From positions 1,364,001 to 1,428,000 of the forward strand of contig WTXI01000005.1 in NCBI GenBank assembly GCA_022376515.1: a stretch of DNA of 64,000 bases, in the 5' to 3' direction. This DNA comes from Lactifluus volemus. Lineage: Eukaryota > Basidiomycota > Agaricomycetes > Russulales > Russulaceae. A model generated the notes under the pieces. The model made no database searches. It was not told the DNA's origin and saw only the letters and a program-made list of their open reading frames with translations. Within the stretch, counting starts at the first letter, position 1; every line of letters starts with the position of its first letter. Below are positions 24,665-35,348 of the stretch, in pieces. The position numbers and the translations under genes were made by a program.

Positions 24665-26700
24665 TAAGTAGATGAGGGGGGGGGTTTAGGTTCGCATGGT
24701 CAGCAACGTTGTGCGCTGGGACTTTGAAGGCCTCCCGCGAAGGGCAGGACAAATCTCTCGCTGAGTGGCCCACCTCCTTGCACAAGAGGCAGATGACAGG
24801 GCAGTCACACACACCTTGGGAGGTGTGTTCACTGGCTTTCCTGCACCTCAGGGGTGGTCGATCGCGCGGTGGCTGCCTCCGCACAGGTGGCAGCATAGTG
24901 CGTCCTTGGGGAGCGTGCAGCGTGAGCCCGTGTGGCCCAGTTTGTGGCATCGTGAGCACTGTAGCATGGGCGGTTTGGCTAGCCACCTTTTGAAGGTGAT
25001 GGCTTTGCCGAACATAGCCAAGTGGGAGCGGGACATGGCTTGGGTGATGGAACCAACGGGGTCTAGGAAGGCAAAAGAGATGCTCGAGTTTGCACTGAAG
25101 ATGGATTGCTGGGGGCGGAGCCAGCGAGGCTGGAGGATAATGTGCAAGTCAGAACAAATCAGGTTGCGCCTAACTTCACTTAGCAGCTGGTCCGCGGTGA
25201 AAATTCGTTGGACTCTGGGTCTCTGGTGGGGACCCGTTAAAGGTGACTTTTTGCCAGGCCTGAGGACGGAACCAGCATTGCCCCTGGGAAGGATTGGGTT
25301 ATAACCTGGTCCATTTCCAGCACCTTGTCAAAGGTAACTAGGCCTGCAAAAGTAAGAACGAAGTTGGATGACATGGCGGCCCACCGGCCTGAGAGGAGGA
25401 TCAGGGGCGACTTGGCCGCCCAAGAGCAGCACAGATCTGCCGGTGAGCATAATTGGGTCCCGGCGTTCAGGAGGATCGTCCTGTGGTTCGGGTTTACGCT
25501 GGATCGTGATTTCTGTATGGGCAACGACCGGGCCCGAGGGCTGGGCGGCGCCGGGTCGAGAAGCGGGTGTGCCGGGTGAGGGCGCGGCTTGGGCCTGAGG
25601 TTGGGGGCCTCTGCAGTGGCGTGACACCGTCTTCCAAGGGGCCTGCTCGGTATTGCTAAACGGTGGGGCCAGGGGTGGAGGTTGTGGCCTCCTCAAGGAT
25701 GGGTCGGGGCCTCGCAGCGGCGGGTCCGCAGCGGTCATCTGCAGCGAGGGCAGTTTGTCAGCCCGGTTCTGTGCGGGGGGCTTACCTGTCCTATGAGGGG
25801 TCGGTGGGTGCTCTAGCCTGTCCATCCTCTCCGACAAGAGGTTGAACGAGGCCTTGACTTCCGCCATGACCTCAGCCAAGGTTACCAGGGGGACCGGTAA
25901 GGGGAAGGGTGCGGGTGCGGGTGCGGTTGGGGAGGGGCTGCATTCGCGAAAAGGGGGGGGTCTGGAACCACTAGAGAGGGGGAGGCTAGGACTGCTGACG
26001 TGGGGGTGGTTGGGTCCGCCGATGGAGGGTTGGGCAGGATTGTGGGGGCAGGGGGGGCCGCGGCCGTGCGAGGGCTGGCGGGTGAGACGGGCCTTGAGCG
26101 GGTGATTGAGGCTGCGGATGGGCTGACTGAGTTCGCAGATGGGCTGACTGAGTCCGCAGATGGGCTGACTGAGGCAGCGGACGGGTCTCCGCTCGTGGCG
26201 GCGTCTGCAGACTTTTGCTTGATCTTGGCGTCCTTCTTCTTCTTGATCTCCAACATCTTTTTCATGTAGTACTCTTCGCCGTCTGCCTTGGCTCGAATGT
26301 CCTGGGTCCGACGTGCAATGAGGACTTGGGCGGTGTAGTAAAGTTCCGCATCCTCTTGTATTTTGGGTCTGATGTGGTTCTTCCTCCTTGTGCTTTCGTC
26401 CATCTCCCAGATGTTCACTTCCTTCTGGATATCAGCACTTAGCATCGTGAGGATCCTGTCCATGACTGCCGCGCGTGAGCTGTCTGTGGCCATGAGGACT
26501 CTTTCAAAATCCTCGAGGGAGAGGTGTTCGAGAGCACGGTTTGTGTCCGAGCGGTGGAGACAGTGGTCGCACACCAGCGAGGGTGTCACGGTTCGCAGGG
26601 ACCGTGGCTCGAAGTGAGCGTCGTTCTGGTTGGCTATTTGCTGTGGCGAGTCGGACAAGACTAGCAACACCAAATAGTCGATTCTAGCACGCGCAGACAA
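24621..26700 (-). CDS. LINE ORF1: Gag-like RNA-binding protein with CCHC zinc knuckles
   Basis: Begins MSARARIDYLVLLVL. The first part is helical (LEHLSLEDFERVLMATD, RTQDIRAKADGEEYYMKK). A short tandem Ser-rich repeat (SPSADSVSPSANSVSPSAAS) and a Pro-rich stretch follow, then a coiled-coil start (EVKASFNLLSERMDRLE), an RRM-like middle (FVLTFAGLVTFDKVLE) and the knuckles CSRCHKLGHTGSRC, CHLCGGSHRAIDHP and CLLCKEVGHSARDLSC. Such proteins coat the LINE RNA and help target-primed reverse transcription. At least three one-base shifts (near 25890, 25330 and 24850) split the frame. The start could lie further upstream if the 5' leader is spliced. Confidence 0.75.
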
Positions 26701-27190
26701 GGTCCTAGAGGAGTAGACTTGACTGTGCGAACTCTCGGAGGTTCGTATCGCGTGAGGCGGTTAATACGGGCCGGCGCACGCGATGGTCGGAGTTACCGTT
26801 CCCAAAAGGGATAGACGGTGGCAGATGGGTTAATGACGATGTGTAGGTTCAACCGCAACACGGGCGCGAGTGTAATTGGAGCGCAAGGGATGCTCGCCTT
26901 CCAAGGACACTCGTGAGAGGTTGAACTAAGGTTCGAGGGCGGACGCGGTGTGAGAAGTGGGAACTACTTCTCTCAGCGCGTTCGTATTAGGGTTCAGACG
27001 TCTGGGAGCTTGTTCCAGGGGAAATGGAACAAATTCACAGATGTCTGATCGTGGCGCGAGGTACCTAGATCAAGGTACGAAGAGGGGATGAACAAGTAGA
27101 GGAGGAGATGCGATGCGAGTGTGAGCAGGAGACAATGAACTGCGATTCTAGACGAAGCTGAAGCTGGGGCTTTAGCTCGTCTACAGGGCC
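26701..27190 (-). other. Likely 5' leader of the LINE
   Basis: No coding pattern. On the minus strand this lies between the TATA-like box and the ORF1 start and is C/T-rich with many CTC runs, as expected for a fungal 5' leader. Confidence 0.4.
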
Positions 27191-27199
27191 CTATTTATG
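27191..27199 (-). promoter_or_regulatory. TATA-like box facing the LINE
   Basis: CATAAATAG on the minus strand. It lies 49 bp downstream (in that direction) of the TGASTCA array and about 490 bp before ORF1. It could start the LINE transcript. Confidence 0.4.
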
Positions 27200-27247
27200 C
27201 GTACAGAGGGCCAACCAACTATCCTACAAAGGTCACAGTACAGTAGC

Positions 27248-27372
27248 GAAGTCAAGACTATTGACTAAGGACCTGAGTCAGTTCTGATGACTCAAGAACT
27301 GACTCAGTGCGTCTGACTCAAGATCTGAGTCAAGAACGCTGACTCAAGACTTGAGTCATGATCCCTGAGTCA
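27248..27372. promoter_or_regulatory. Phased array of Gcn4/AP-1-type TGASTCA sites
   Basis: Eight perfect TGA(G/C)TCA heptamers start at 27274, 27288, 27300, 27314, 27326, 27340, 27352 and 27366. The steps are 14, 12, 14, 12, 14, 12 and 14 bp. Two decayed sites at 27248 (GAAGTCA) and 27262 (TGACTAA) extend the same rhythm. TGASTCA is the binding site of Gcn4/Cpc1 and AP-1 bZIP factors. The 26-bp period suggests growth by duplication of a two-site unit; the sequence between sites has drifted while the heptamers stayed exact. Confidence 0.75.
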
Positions 27373-27448
27373 AGTACACGTCCAAAATGGCGATGCACAG
27401 CCCCTAGAAGTCGCACAGAGGGGGCTGGCCAAGGAAAGGGATCCTAGG

Positions 27449-27943
27449 TCATAACACAAGTCGAAAAATAGACGGGAAATAGCAAGGAATGGGCCGGACG
27501 GCCCGCATAACCGTAACAGAGGGCGAGGACGGGGAAGGCGGGAAGATTTTGGAGAGATGGTCTAGGTTGGCCTGAATTTGGGCTGCCACTTCGAGGTCCT
27601 CCGGTTTGAAAGGAGTCAGCCTGTCCGGGCTTGAGCCCGAGTGGGGGTGATTGAGTTGCGTGGCACGGATTCCGTAAAGGATGCGAGACGTGATGTCTGA
27701 AACTGACTTGATCCAGGCTGAGGGGGATAGGGGCGCGTGGGGGCCAAAGCCTGCATCAATTGCACCTGCGACCAGGTGATATCGGTCAACAAATTGTTGG
27801 AAGGACGCCTTCGCCTTTCCTTCATCGATGTCTTCGTGTTGGAAAATGCGGCGTCGGCGAGGGAGGGTCGGGAGACTGGCGTCTAGGAACATCTGGAGAA
27901 GCTCCTCGCGTGTTAAGAGAGCTGTGGGTTCTTCCACGGACAT
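27449..27943 (-). CDS. Hypothetical protein between LINE and Plavaka element
   Basis: Open frame from MSVEEPTALLTREELLQMFL to FPSIFRLVL. The frame stays open further upstream to 28036, across the edge of the Plavaka repeat, so the true N-terminus may have been cut by that insertion. It contains RRRRIFQHEDIDEGKAKASF and WIKSVSDITSRILYGIRA, mixed helical with Pro-rich tail. Not recognised. It could be an extra LINE reading frame upstream of the array or a host gene broken by the transposon. Confidence 0.4.
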   Translation of the reverse strand: MSVEEPTALLTREELLQMFLDASLPTLPRRRRIFQHEDIDEGKAKASFQQFVDRYHLVAGAIDAGFGPHAPLSPSAWIKSVSDITSRILYGIRATQLNHPHSGSSPDRLTPFKPEDLEVAAQIQANLDHLSKIFPPSPSSPSVTVMRAVRPIPCYFPSIFRLVL

Positions 27944-28020
27944 TTCGGGTGGTAACTTAGGAGAAGGGCTGCTCGACAGGTTGCGAGGAAAACCAAGCGT
28001 TTTCTGTCGGGATACGTGCA

Positions 28021-28044
28021 TCAGGAAAAACCTCACTTGCTAAA
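28021..28044 (+). repeat. Left terminal inverted repeat of the Plavaka element
   Basis: TCAGGAAAAACCTCA, then CTTGCTAAA; 22 of 24 positions match the reverse complement of the right end. Confidence 0.88.
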
Positions 28045-28239
28045 TCCATCTAATTTAGCACTAACCTGCTAATGGCCTTCTAAAGTGTGATAAAACGTGC
28101 TAAAACCCGATGACTAGTTTTAGACCTAAAATCCAGCTAGCGAGTGTCATATTTTAGTCTCAATTATTTCTAATTAGTCCCAATTATCTCTAATTAAGAC
28201 TATTAAGTATAACGTGCGTATCTCTATTAACAAACGGGT

Positions 28240-31223
28240 TTACATAAAATGTATGACATTTGTCGAGAACATTTGACGCATTCCAATCCCGTGGCACAAC
28301 AGGACCAAACTGCGGGAAAAGATGCACGCTCCGTGTGATTGCCCGACAGGGACAACTTGGGCAACGCGGCGATTTTCTTTGTAAGTTCTTGTGATTCGGT
28401 GCATCGAGTGACGGTGGTCAGGTTCAGAGGGAAATGGAGAAAACCACTCAATATAGGCAAGGTGTGTGGGTGGATCCGGTTGTGTGAAGAGGTCAGAAGC
28501 TGCCCTCGTTGGGATTTGAAAGACAACCCTGACCTGTGCAACGCGTTGTCCTGCCACAAGGCCCACAACTGTTAGGCACATACTCGGAATTGCGAATATG
28601 AATAGGAACACACCACTGGAACCACTAGACACAAGCACAGTGTCAAATCGACCCGGAACCACATTTCCATCCTTGTCCCGTTGTTCTGGTTTAGCAAAGG
28701 CGGCATCGATAGTTTGCTCCGAGTCCTTCATCTGACCCACAAACCGGATCTTGTGAAAAACAGACACTCTGGTAAATGGGATGAGGGTATTATTTGCCAG
28801 ATTCCGAGCTGAGATTGCTGAAAGCCCCGGAGAGTTGTGGTGAACAACGAAGTCCGCTAACGCGTCCTGGAAGTCAACAGCGCCGTATTTGTCAGCGATG
28901 TCATATAACCGAACGCTCCTAACAGATGGATGCTGCGCCAATTCGACTTGTGTGACAGACGGAAATTGGGTTAGCCCCGGTGCTGGTGCCAATGGATGAA
29001 TGGCCTGAGTCTGCCTTTGGATATATGCGTCATGAAAGTGGATCTTCTCTTGCCGTTCAACCCATTTGGTCATCTGTTTGAACTCTTGTTTCTTGTTTGT
29101 GGCTCGATAGGCATCTTTGGTAAAATCGATGTGAAGGCGCTCCGACTGCTCGGTGTTGTAATTATCAGTTGTCCCGAAAAGCATAATCGATGAGGAATAG
29201 TGTAGTAGGCTGTGAATTTTCGGGAAATTGAAATTGCTGCGAATGCCAAGTTCAACAAAGATATCCTTATTGTCATGAAAGCATCTGAGGGCTTCATCAA
29301 GCCTCTGGAGTGTCGCTGTTGTTTGTGAAGGATATTGTGCAATATACAGAAAATCAAGCATTGCCCTGACGGCATGGATAAGGCGCCGCGGTGAGCGGTT
29401 TTCCGGAAGGGGAAGATCTACGATTAGCCCGAGGAGGATCCGGCACATGTCCTTGTGCTCTTGGCCTGAAATGCGGGACAGGAGAGTCAATCCCTTCGAA
29501 AATACCCGAAGATTGTGATTTGGTGGCAAGCAACGACAGCGGGCATTGATCTCAACTGGCCCAAATGCCTTGCGATCAGTAATCCACTTGACCATATGTT
29601 TGATTACACCCTGGTGTAACTGGTGAAGGATGTCGGGTGTGATACTGATGAAGATGTTAGCATATGGTAAATTCAGCCAGAAGGGTTGGTAGATTGGCCG
29701 GAAGCCAGCCATCTGACAGCTAGTATGAAAGAGCTTCGGATCGCCGTCAGCTAGTGAAAATACGTCATACGCATTACTGTGATCGCGATCTGGATATCGG
29801 ACAAAAGATCCAAGTTGATTGGGCGGGACTAGACACTTGGGGCAACGCCCGTAAAAGGTACAAGCAACAAGTGCTTGTTCTGGATAGTCCCCGATAAATG
29901 CGGCCAAGATGGGATGACAGCAGAACCAAGACCCATTTCCAGTAGCCATAGAGATTCCTGTCTCGCCGTAGGGTTCGATCGGGGCTAGTATGCGACGAAT
30001 GCATCCATGAAACAGATTACCCATTGCACGGCGGCGTGCCGTCTTCCCTTGGATGTGTTCGAGTCGTGTGGATGGAAGATAGCCAATTAGCATCTGCGCA
30101 TTCCGCGAGAGTGTTCGGCGAATCTTCTTGGGTATATTTCCAATTGTCAGGTACACAGGATAGGCGGTCTTCTCTCGAAATAGTGTGAGCTGTGTCTTGT
30201 CAGATGAAATGATGAGTGGGATCACAGTCGTGCCAGGGCATTGTCTCTCTAGTGATGTCTGTAAACAAGTCAGAATATGCCATCAGAGCACATACTCGAT
30301 GATTAAATGTACCTGAACAATCCACCACCAGTTGCCGGTGTGCATCTCGTTAATCACCCGTATCGATTTCGCTGCATCAAGGTAGAGTTTCTCTGGTGCA
30401 AAGACCAGGTCATTGGCAAACTCAGGGCTCCCAAACAATTCCCGAATGCAAGGAATGATGTCGCGGAAATATAGACTAAATTCCTGGCCATAGATAGTAA
30501 CAACTTCATGCTTGAACGATGGGCGCCCCGGCAGCTGATCGACAAGCGCGTTGAGTTGAGTTGCAGTCCGAAAGGAGAGTCCAAGTGCGTCTACTACCTG
30601 GTGCGCTTAGTGTTAGTACTTTTTTGATAGAGTAAGGCGGAGGGGGGGGGGGCGGGATAACATACCCCGTTGATAGACAGAAGGTCATCTAGTGCTGTAG
30701 ATGTCAGATCTCGTGTTTTGGCCCAGCGCGCAATGTCCCAATCCATTTTTGATCGAAATGGCATCCAGTTGCTTTCACTGGGCTCGGCGTTAGACTCGAA
30801 GCTGCCACGCGTGCCCACTTCATATCGATTACTTGCACTAGCGGCACTACTAGTAGATGCGACACTGAAGCATTCGTCAACGGCGTCTTGTTGACCTGTC
30901 GCGTTCATAGCTCCGTCGTCGGCACCATCCAAATCTGGTTTACACAAGTGGTTAATTATTTAAAATAGGTAGTGGTAAAACAAACATACCGGACTCAAAA
31001 GCGCCGTTTGCATCCATCTCAGATGCTGACAAGTTCTCAAGATCGTTATCCACAGAACTAGCGGCTAGCGTGGCAGTGCGCCCATCAGGCTACCACTTTC
31101 CAAGCTGTTCCACTGACGGCCATAAAGCGAACGGCAAGGTTCACGCCTCGTCAAGCTAAGGTGTCGAGCGTAGCCCGAATGTGAGAACTGCCGCTTGCAG
31201 CCAACACACGTAATAGGCGGCAT
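28240..31223 (-). CDS. Plavaka transposase
   Basis: The N-terminal exon starts at 31223 (MPPITCVGCKRQFSHSGYAR), a C2H2-like finger typical of the family. Middle exons include FRSKMDWDIARWAKTRDLTS, LVDQLPGRPSF, REIIPCIRELFGSPEF-like sequence and MHTGNWWWIVQ (30947-30310). The long last exon (30225-28240, 661 residues) begins VIPLIISSDKTQLTLFREK and holds the signatures YPVYLTIGNIPKKIRR, CTFYGRCPKCLVPP, DILHQLHQGVIKHMVKWI and NTEQSERLHIDFTKDAYR. These are conserved in Agaricomycete Plavaka proteins, which cut and paste the element. The introns near 30230-30312 and 30605-30665 are clear. The large frame has no stop or shift, so the transposase looks functional or recent. Confidence 0.88.
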
Positions 31224-31547
31224 GAATGAGTTTATAGGGGCTAAATAAGTGGAGATACAAGATGTACCAAGAGCCGGGGGAGGGGGGAGACTCAGGACAA
31301 TAGCCTGATGTAACGAATGGGGGGTCAAGTCGCGTCACAAACCCATGCGGTGTGTGTTAACGCGGGATACGTACATGCTAAGAAAGCACTAAATGAGACC
31401 AAAAATTTTCGTTATAAGAGTGCCACATACCTTAGGTCAAACATCAACCAACTCATAGTCGCTCCTTCCTTCATCTGAGTCCTTCCTTCATTTTATCCAG
31501 TCTCAATCATCTCTTCCAACGTAACCTCATTCATCTTCACCTCAAAC

Positions 31548-33707
31548 ATGGCCCCAAGGACTCGCCGCTCAACAAACTGCTCAGCCATATCTGCCAGCAC
31601 TTCGAACTCCGGCTCGGCCAGTCGCTCAGCGGCCCCTGTTACTCGCCATGTTAACAGGTCTCAAGACAAAATAAAAAAAGTAAACCATACCATTCACCCC
31701 CCTAACTCGGATACAAGCCCAACCCAACACAGCTCCATGTCTGGATCTGTAGGAGTAACAGCTGGTAAGAAGGCTCACAGTCAAAGAGCGTGCCACTTGC
31801 TGATTCCGCCACTAGGGTCAAAAAGACAGGCAAACCTTCTATGTGATGGAGGGCCAGCCTCCAGCAGGGCATCCACCCCTATACTTGACATTTCTGATAG
31901 CAATGGCACACCGAGCATGTACCATGGACCTGCGAAAAGAGTAAGAGTTCAAGGTAAGCCAATGCCATAGATGAGATTGATGTTAGCACTCACCACCTGA
32001 TAAAAAGGACCTAACCGTATTCAACCACCATCTCTGGATATTGAAAGCCATGAGATGTGTCCAACTACAGTGATTCCACGCCTTAAGGAGGGACCAGCGG
32101 CTCAAAGCCAAGGGAGACAGACACGACGACAAGCCCAACCGCTGAGGCGCAGTACGTTGAAAAAAAAAAATATGCGCAAATAACGCAGACGCTCACTCAT
32201 CCTCACAGCCGAAACTTTCATTTATGAACCTGAGGATCAAGACACTGTCTCCAATTGTGACTCTACTCAAGACTTTGGCATCGAAAATGACAACGACGAG
32301 GCGGTTGACTTTGCGGAAAAGGAACCATCCAAATATTCAAAGGCAATTGCACTTGAGGTGAGTGCCACTCAAATCGCTGTGAGCGATTGCTGACAATTCC
32401 TAATATAGAGGCCCTCTTGGCAGGTAGCTGAGGATTTTGGGGATAATACTACAGAACCTGTGAGTTCTTTGTATTAATTTACTCGCTGTCAACCTCATTC
32501 TCTCAGGACTCCATGAGCTTCGTCAACGCGGCTTCAACCACTCACGCTCAGGCTTCTCAGGCTTCGCTTTCGGATGTCATGGTTGTTTCTTCATCGCAAA
32601 TTCCAGCAGGAAGCCAGCTGTCAGCGTCACAATGGTCAAACGAGACCAACTTGGTGCTGGAAGACGGTAAGGTGAAGCTGACACAACAGACTGTGGTCGT
32701 TCGAAGCGTTATTACCGAGTCCTTCAATATTTTACTTGGCGATTTGTTATTCAAGAATGCATACCCAGATGCTACTGAAACCTATGACTTCATTTCGAAT
32801 GCCATACTTATCGCGGCATCAGGCATCAAACCTGCGAGTGAAGTTTATTGTCGTCTTCTCCAGGATCAGGAATACTTTACAAAAGTATTGCGTCAGGTAT
32901 GCCATATTCTTGAATGTCCGGGAAGCGGGCTAGCTAATATAAGTGTAGCCGCGCCAACGTATCAGCATATTTCGCAAAGACGTTAAGGATCTATGTAGTA
33001 GGCAAGTGGGGGCACTCATCGATCCCAACATGATGCCGGAGGACGTTGCACACTTGGTCGAGCGGCAACTTTTTGACTACGCGTATATCTATCCTCAGGT
33101 GAGTAACATTTATTTCCATTTATTCTAATAGAAGGCTAAGCAATTAAACATAGCGTAATGGTTTGGAGGGACCCGTATCGCGTACACGTCCTTATCGCAA
33201 TTCTGCCATTATCAGGGTCATTCGTGATTTGTATTTTTCAGGAGGATCCAATGCTTTTGCCACCCGTCACTTGTCTCGCTTCGCTCGCTTCGAGGAGTAT
33301 GATGGAAGGGTTCGTATTGAAGTTCCAACTGCAATGGTTGCTCTGGTATCAACGGCTGTGAGTTCCTTGTCTATGGGATATTCAATAGTTCTAATATTTT
33401 CAGTTTTATGCCGCATTGAGTGAGTGGCGCAGCGGGAAGTCAAAGCACATTGACTTCTCGGCCAACACGTACCATGAGGTCTACATCAATCATCTTGGCA
33501 CAATGGCCAGCATAGCAAATGCCCGTAATGGCCGAAGCTTTCATGCCATGATGGCAGATATTTACGAGCGTGCAAGGTAAGCACGCAATTTAACTTGATC
33601 ACTTATCACACTGGCAGCTGACGCACATGTTCAACAGCCGCTCTGAAATGACCTCGGAGCCAGCGGTCAATATCGCAATGATCAATATCGAGGAAATGGA
33701 AGATTGA
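31548..33707 (+). CDS. Transposon-borne DUF6532-like protein
   Basis: Starts MAPRTRRSTNCSAISAS, a disordered Ser/Thr-rich basic N-terminus with further exons around 32015-32150, 32210-32360, 32410-32460 and 32510-32900. The conserved core reads VVVRSVITESFNILLGDLLF, SEVYCRLLQDQEYFTKVLRQ, DPNMMPEDVAHLVERQLFDY, RVIRDLYFSGGSNAFATRH, VPTAMVALVSTAFYAALSEW and TYHEVYINHLGTMASIANAR, ending INIEEMED. This is the DUF6532 pattern found widely in Agaricomycetes; the molecular role is unknown. Head-to-head with the transposase (325 bp between starts) and inside the same TIRs, so it travels with the element and probably helps it. About seven introns. Confidence 0.8.
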
Positions 33708-33948
33708 AGGTCAGAACTACACAAATTGTGAGTGTAGTCAGTTTTAGCGACTGTGACCATCGAGCGTTGACTAGCACTATCTCAGATATACCCAAATATC
33801 GCTCCACTCTTTTCGGATCTTACTTTTATCTAATATCTATCTATATCAGGAATAGATTAGATCATCGGACATATCAGCGTATTAGCTGTTCTTAGCGTTG
33901 TTTAGCACTCGTTTTCAATATTTTAGACGCTTTTAATAAACAAACTAT

Positions 33949-34014
33949 GGTGATAATTTGGTGATAATTTGGTGATAATTTGGTGATAATTTGGTGATAA
34001 TTTGGTGATAATTT
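33949..34014. repeat. Subterminal 11-bp tandem repeat of the Plavaka element
   Basis: Six perfect head-to-tail copies of GGTGATAATTT followed by a decayed copy (AGTGATAATTT). Subterminal repeats in CACTA-like elements are often transposase binding sites; that use here is inference. Confidence 0.9.
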
Positions 34015-34156
34015 GAAACTATTTTAGTGATAATTTAGAAGCTCTTTAGAGGCCTCTAACGGTGAACTAACAGGGTCTAATTAGAGCTAATTAGAAGGGG
34101 GGTTAGTTAAAGTTGATAATGGGCGCTTACCTGCTAATTAGAGCTAATTAGCCCGT

Positions 34157-34180
34157 TTTAGCACTTGAGGTTTTTCCTGA
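34157..34180 (-). repeat. Right terminal inverted repeat of the Plavaka element
   Basis: Mirror of the left end: TTTAGCACTTGAGG followed by TTTTTCCTGA. Confidence 0.88.
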
Positions 34181-34306
34181 TGTGGGGGTACAAATGTACT
34201 ACTTCTACTTTTTAACTCGAACAGCCTCCGCCAGCTGACACTTTTGGTGCCGTTGGTGGTGGTAGCCGAAAAAGGAAGGTGATCCGCCTCGCGTTTTGCG
34301 TGTGCA

Positions 34307-35006
34307 TCAAGGTAGCCGAAATTTAGTGGGGTCGGCAATCTTTGATACACTCGTCAAATACAGTAGGTCGTGTTCGCCGAAACGATGAGACGGCATTACA
34401 ACGGCAGGCACCACTCCCGGGCTCGCCGCCCCTGCTGTGCCATTGCCCTTTTCATGCTCATAGACCCTCTTCCATGTGCAGGGGGAACACCGCCACCAAA
34501 ACCACCGACGTTTGACGCACGCGAGCGTCGTCCATGCCGGTGCGTCTGCGACCTTCTTCGGATTACTCACGCTGACTTTTCCAGGGTCTTCTCGTTTCTC
34601 CTTCGTCCTTTTTGATGAGGGATGGCCTCGCATCGGTTCTTGGCACTGAGGGGAGCCATTCTTACCGCTCTGCGTTCTTGGCGTGTGGGTCGTGCTGGTG
34701 ACGCAGTTGCGACCGTCAGAACGCCTGACTCGCGTCACGGTGGACCCCAAACAACTTGCCCTTGACTGCAATTCAAGTTTCTCCTCGAGATACTGTAGGC
34801 ATTCCCGGAAGTCCACGCAAAAAAAAATGCTGGAAATGATATGACTCGTTCCCTCCATGCCGACGCAGCTCACTCTCGCCCTCACTCTCGCCAGCCCTCC
34901 CCTTCGCCACTGCTGCCGCTGCCAATAACGCGCTTGAGGATCTGCTTACGTGGTCAAGCCTTCTAATGAGGGAAGGATAAATTATGGTAGAGCAGCAACC
35001 AGGCAT
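34307..35006 (-). CDS. Hypothetical, possibly gene remnant
   Basis: Two overlapping minus frames read SSALLAAAAVAKGRAGE...LRRHGGNESYHFQHF (35006-34773) and FFCVDFRECLQYLEEKLELQ...RVYEHEKGNGT (34885-34307). They look like one protein with a shift near 34830. Composition is plausible for coding sequence but no family is recognised and the start is unclear. It flanks the Plavaka insertion on its right. Confidence 0.25.
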
Positions 35007-35348
35007 TTCTCACCCTGTAGCTGCGCCTCGGTCGCATCTGCCGTCGCTTCAGGACTCGTATTCGCACCCCCTTTATCCCCGCTGCCACCTCAGCACTGGC
35101 ACTCTCACTGCTGCAAAGCCCACCATAAGTTTCGAGCCAGGCTCCTGGGCCAAGCCGGGCCTGAACGGCATAGCCGGAGTGTGTCCTTATCTCATGTAAA
35201 CACGACGATACAAATGAGGATTTTTAAAAAACAGACAAGGCAAGTTTCTAATCAGTGGAAGCCCCTAAGAGCAACTGAGGTCGGAGGAGAAGTAACTGAT
35301 CGCCGATCACGCAGGATGTAGCTCCTTGCAATTTTTTGCACCACAGCA
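35007..35348. other. Intergenic, no gene seen
   Basis: No coding pattern before the duplicated PLB unit starts. Confidence 0.4.

Larger units (their letters stand above)
20564..27200 (-). mobile_element. Non-LTR retrotransposon (LINE, Tad-like), near full length
   Basis: The element reads right to left: putative promoter and 5' leader (27200-26700), ORF1 with zinc knuckles (26700-24621), ORF2 with endonuclease, reverse transcriptase and RNase H-like parts (24664-20767), a 3' UTR of about 175 nt and a 28-nt poly(A), seen as poly(T) at 20564-20591. Order and zinc-knuckle ORF1 fit fungal Tad-like LINEs. The 5' boundary is an estimate placed at the TATA-like box; no target-site duplication was found. 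Confidence 0.85.
28022..34179. mobile_element. Plavaka-type (CACTA-like) DNA transposon with TIRs
   Basis: About 6.16 kb bounded by near-identical 24-bp ends and containing a minus-strand transposase and a divergent plus-strand DUF6532-like gene. If the ends are CAGG...CCTG, the flanks on both sides are AT (28020-28021 and 34180-34181), a possible 2-bp target duplication. A/T-rich subterminal sequence with CTAATTAG repeats lies inside both ends. Confidence 0.88.

Noticed and set aside
27300..27372. Reading the TGASTCA cluster as a CRISPR-like or satellite repeat
   Set aside because: Only the heptamers are conserved; spacers are 5-7 bp and differ, which fits a transcription-factor site array instead.
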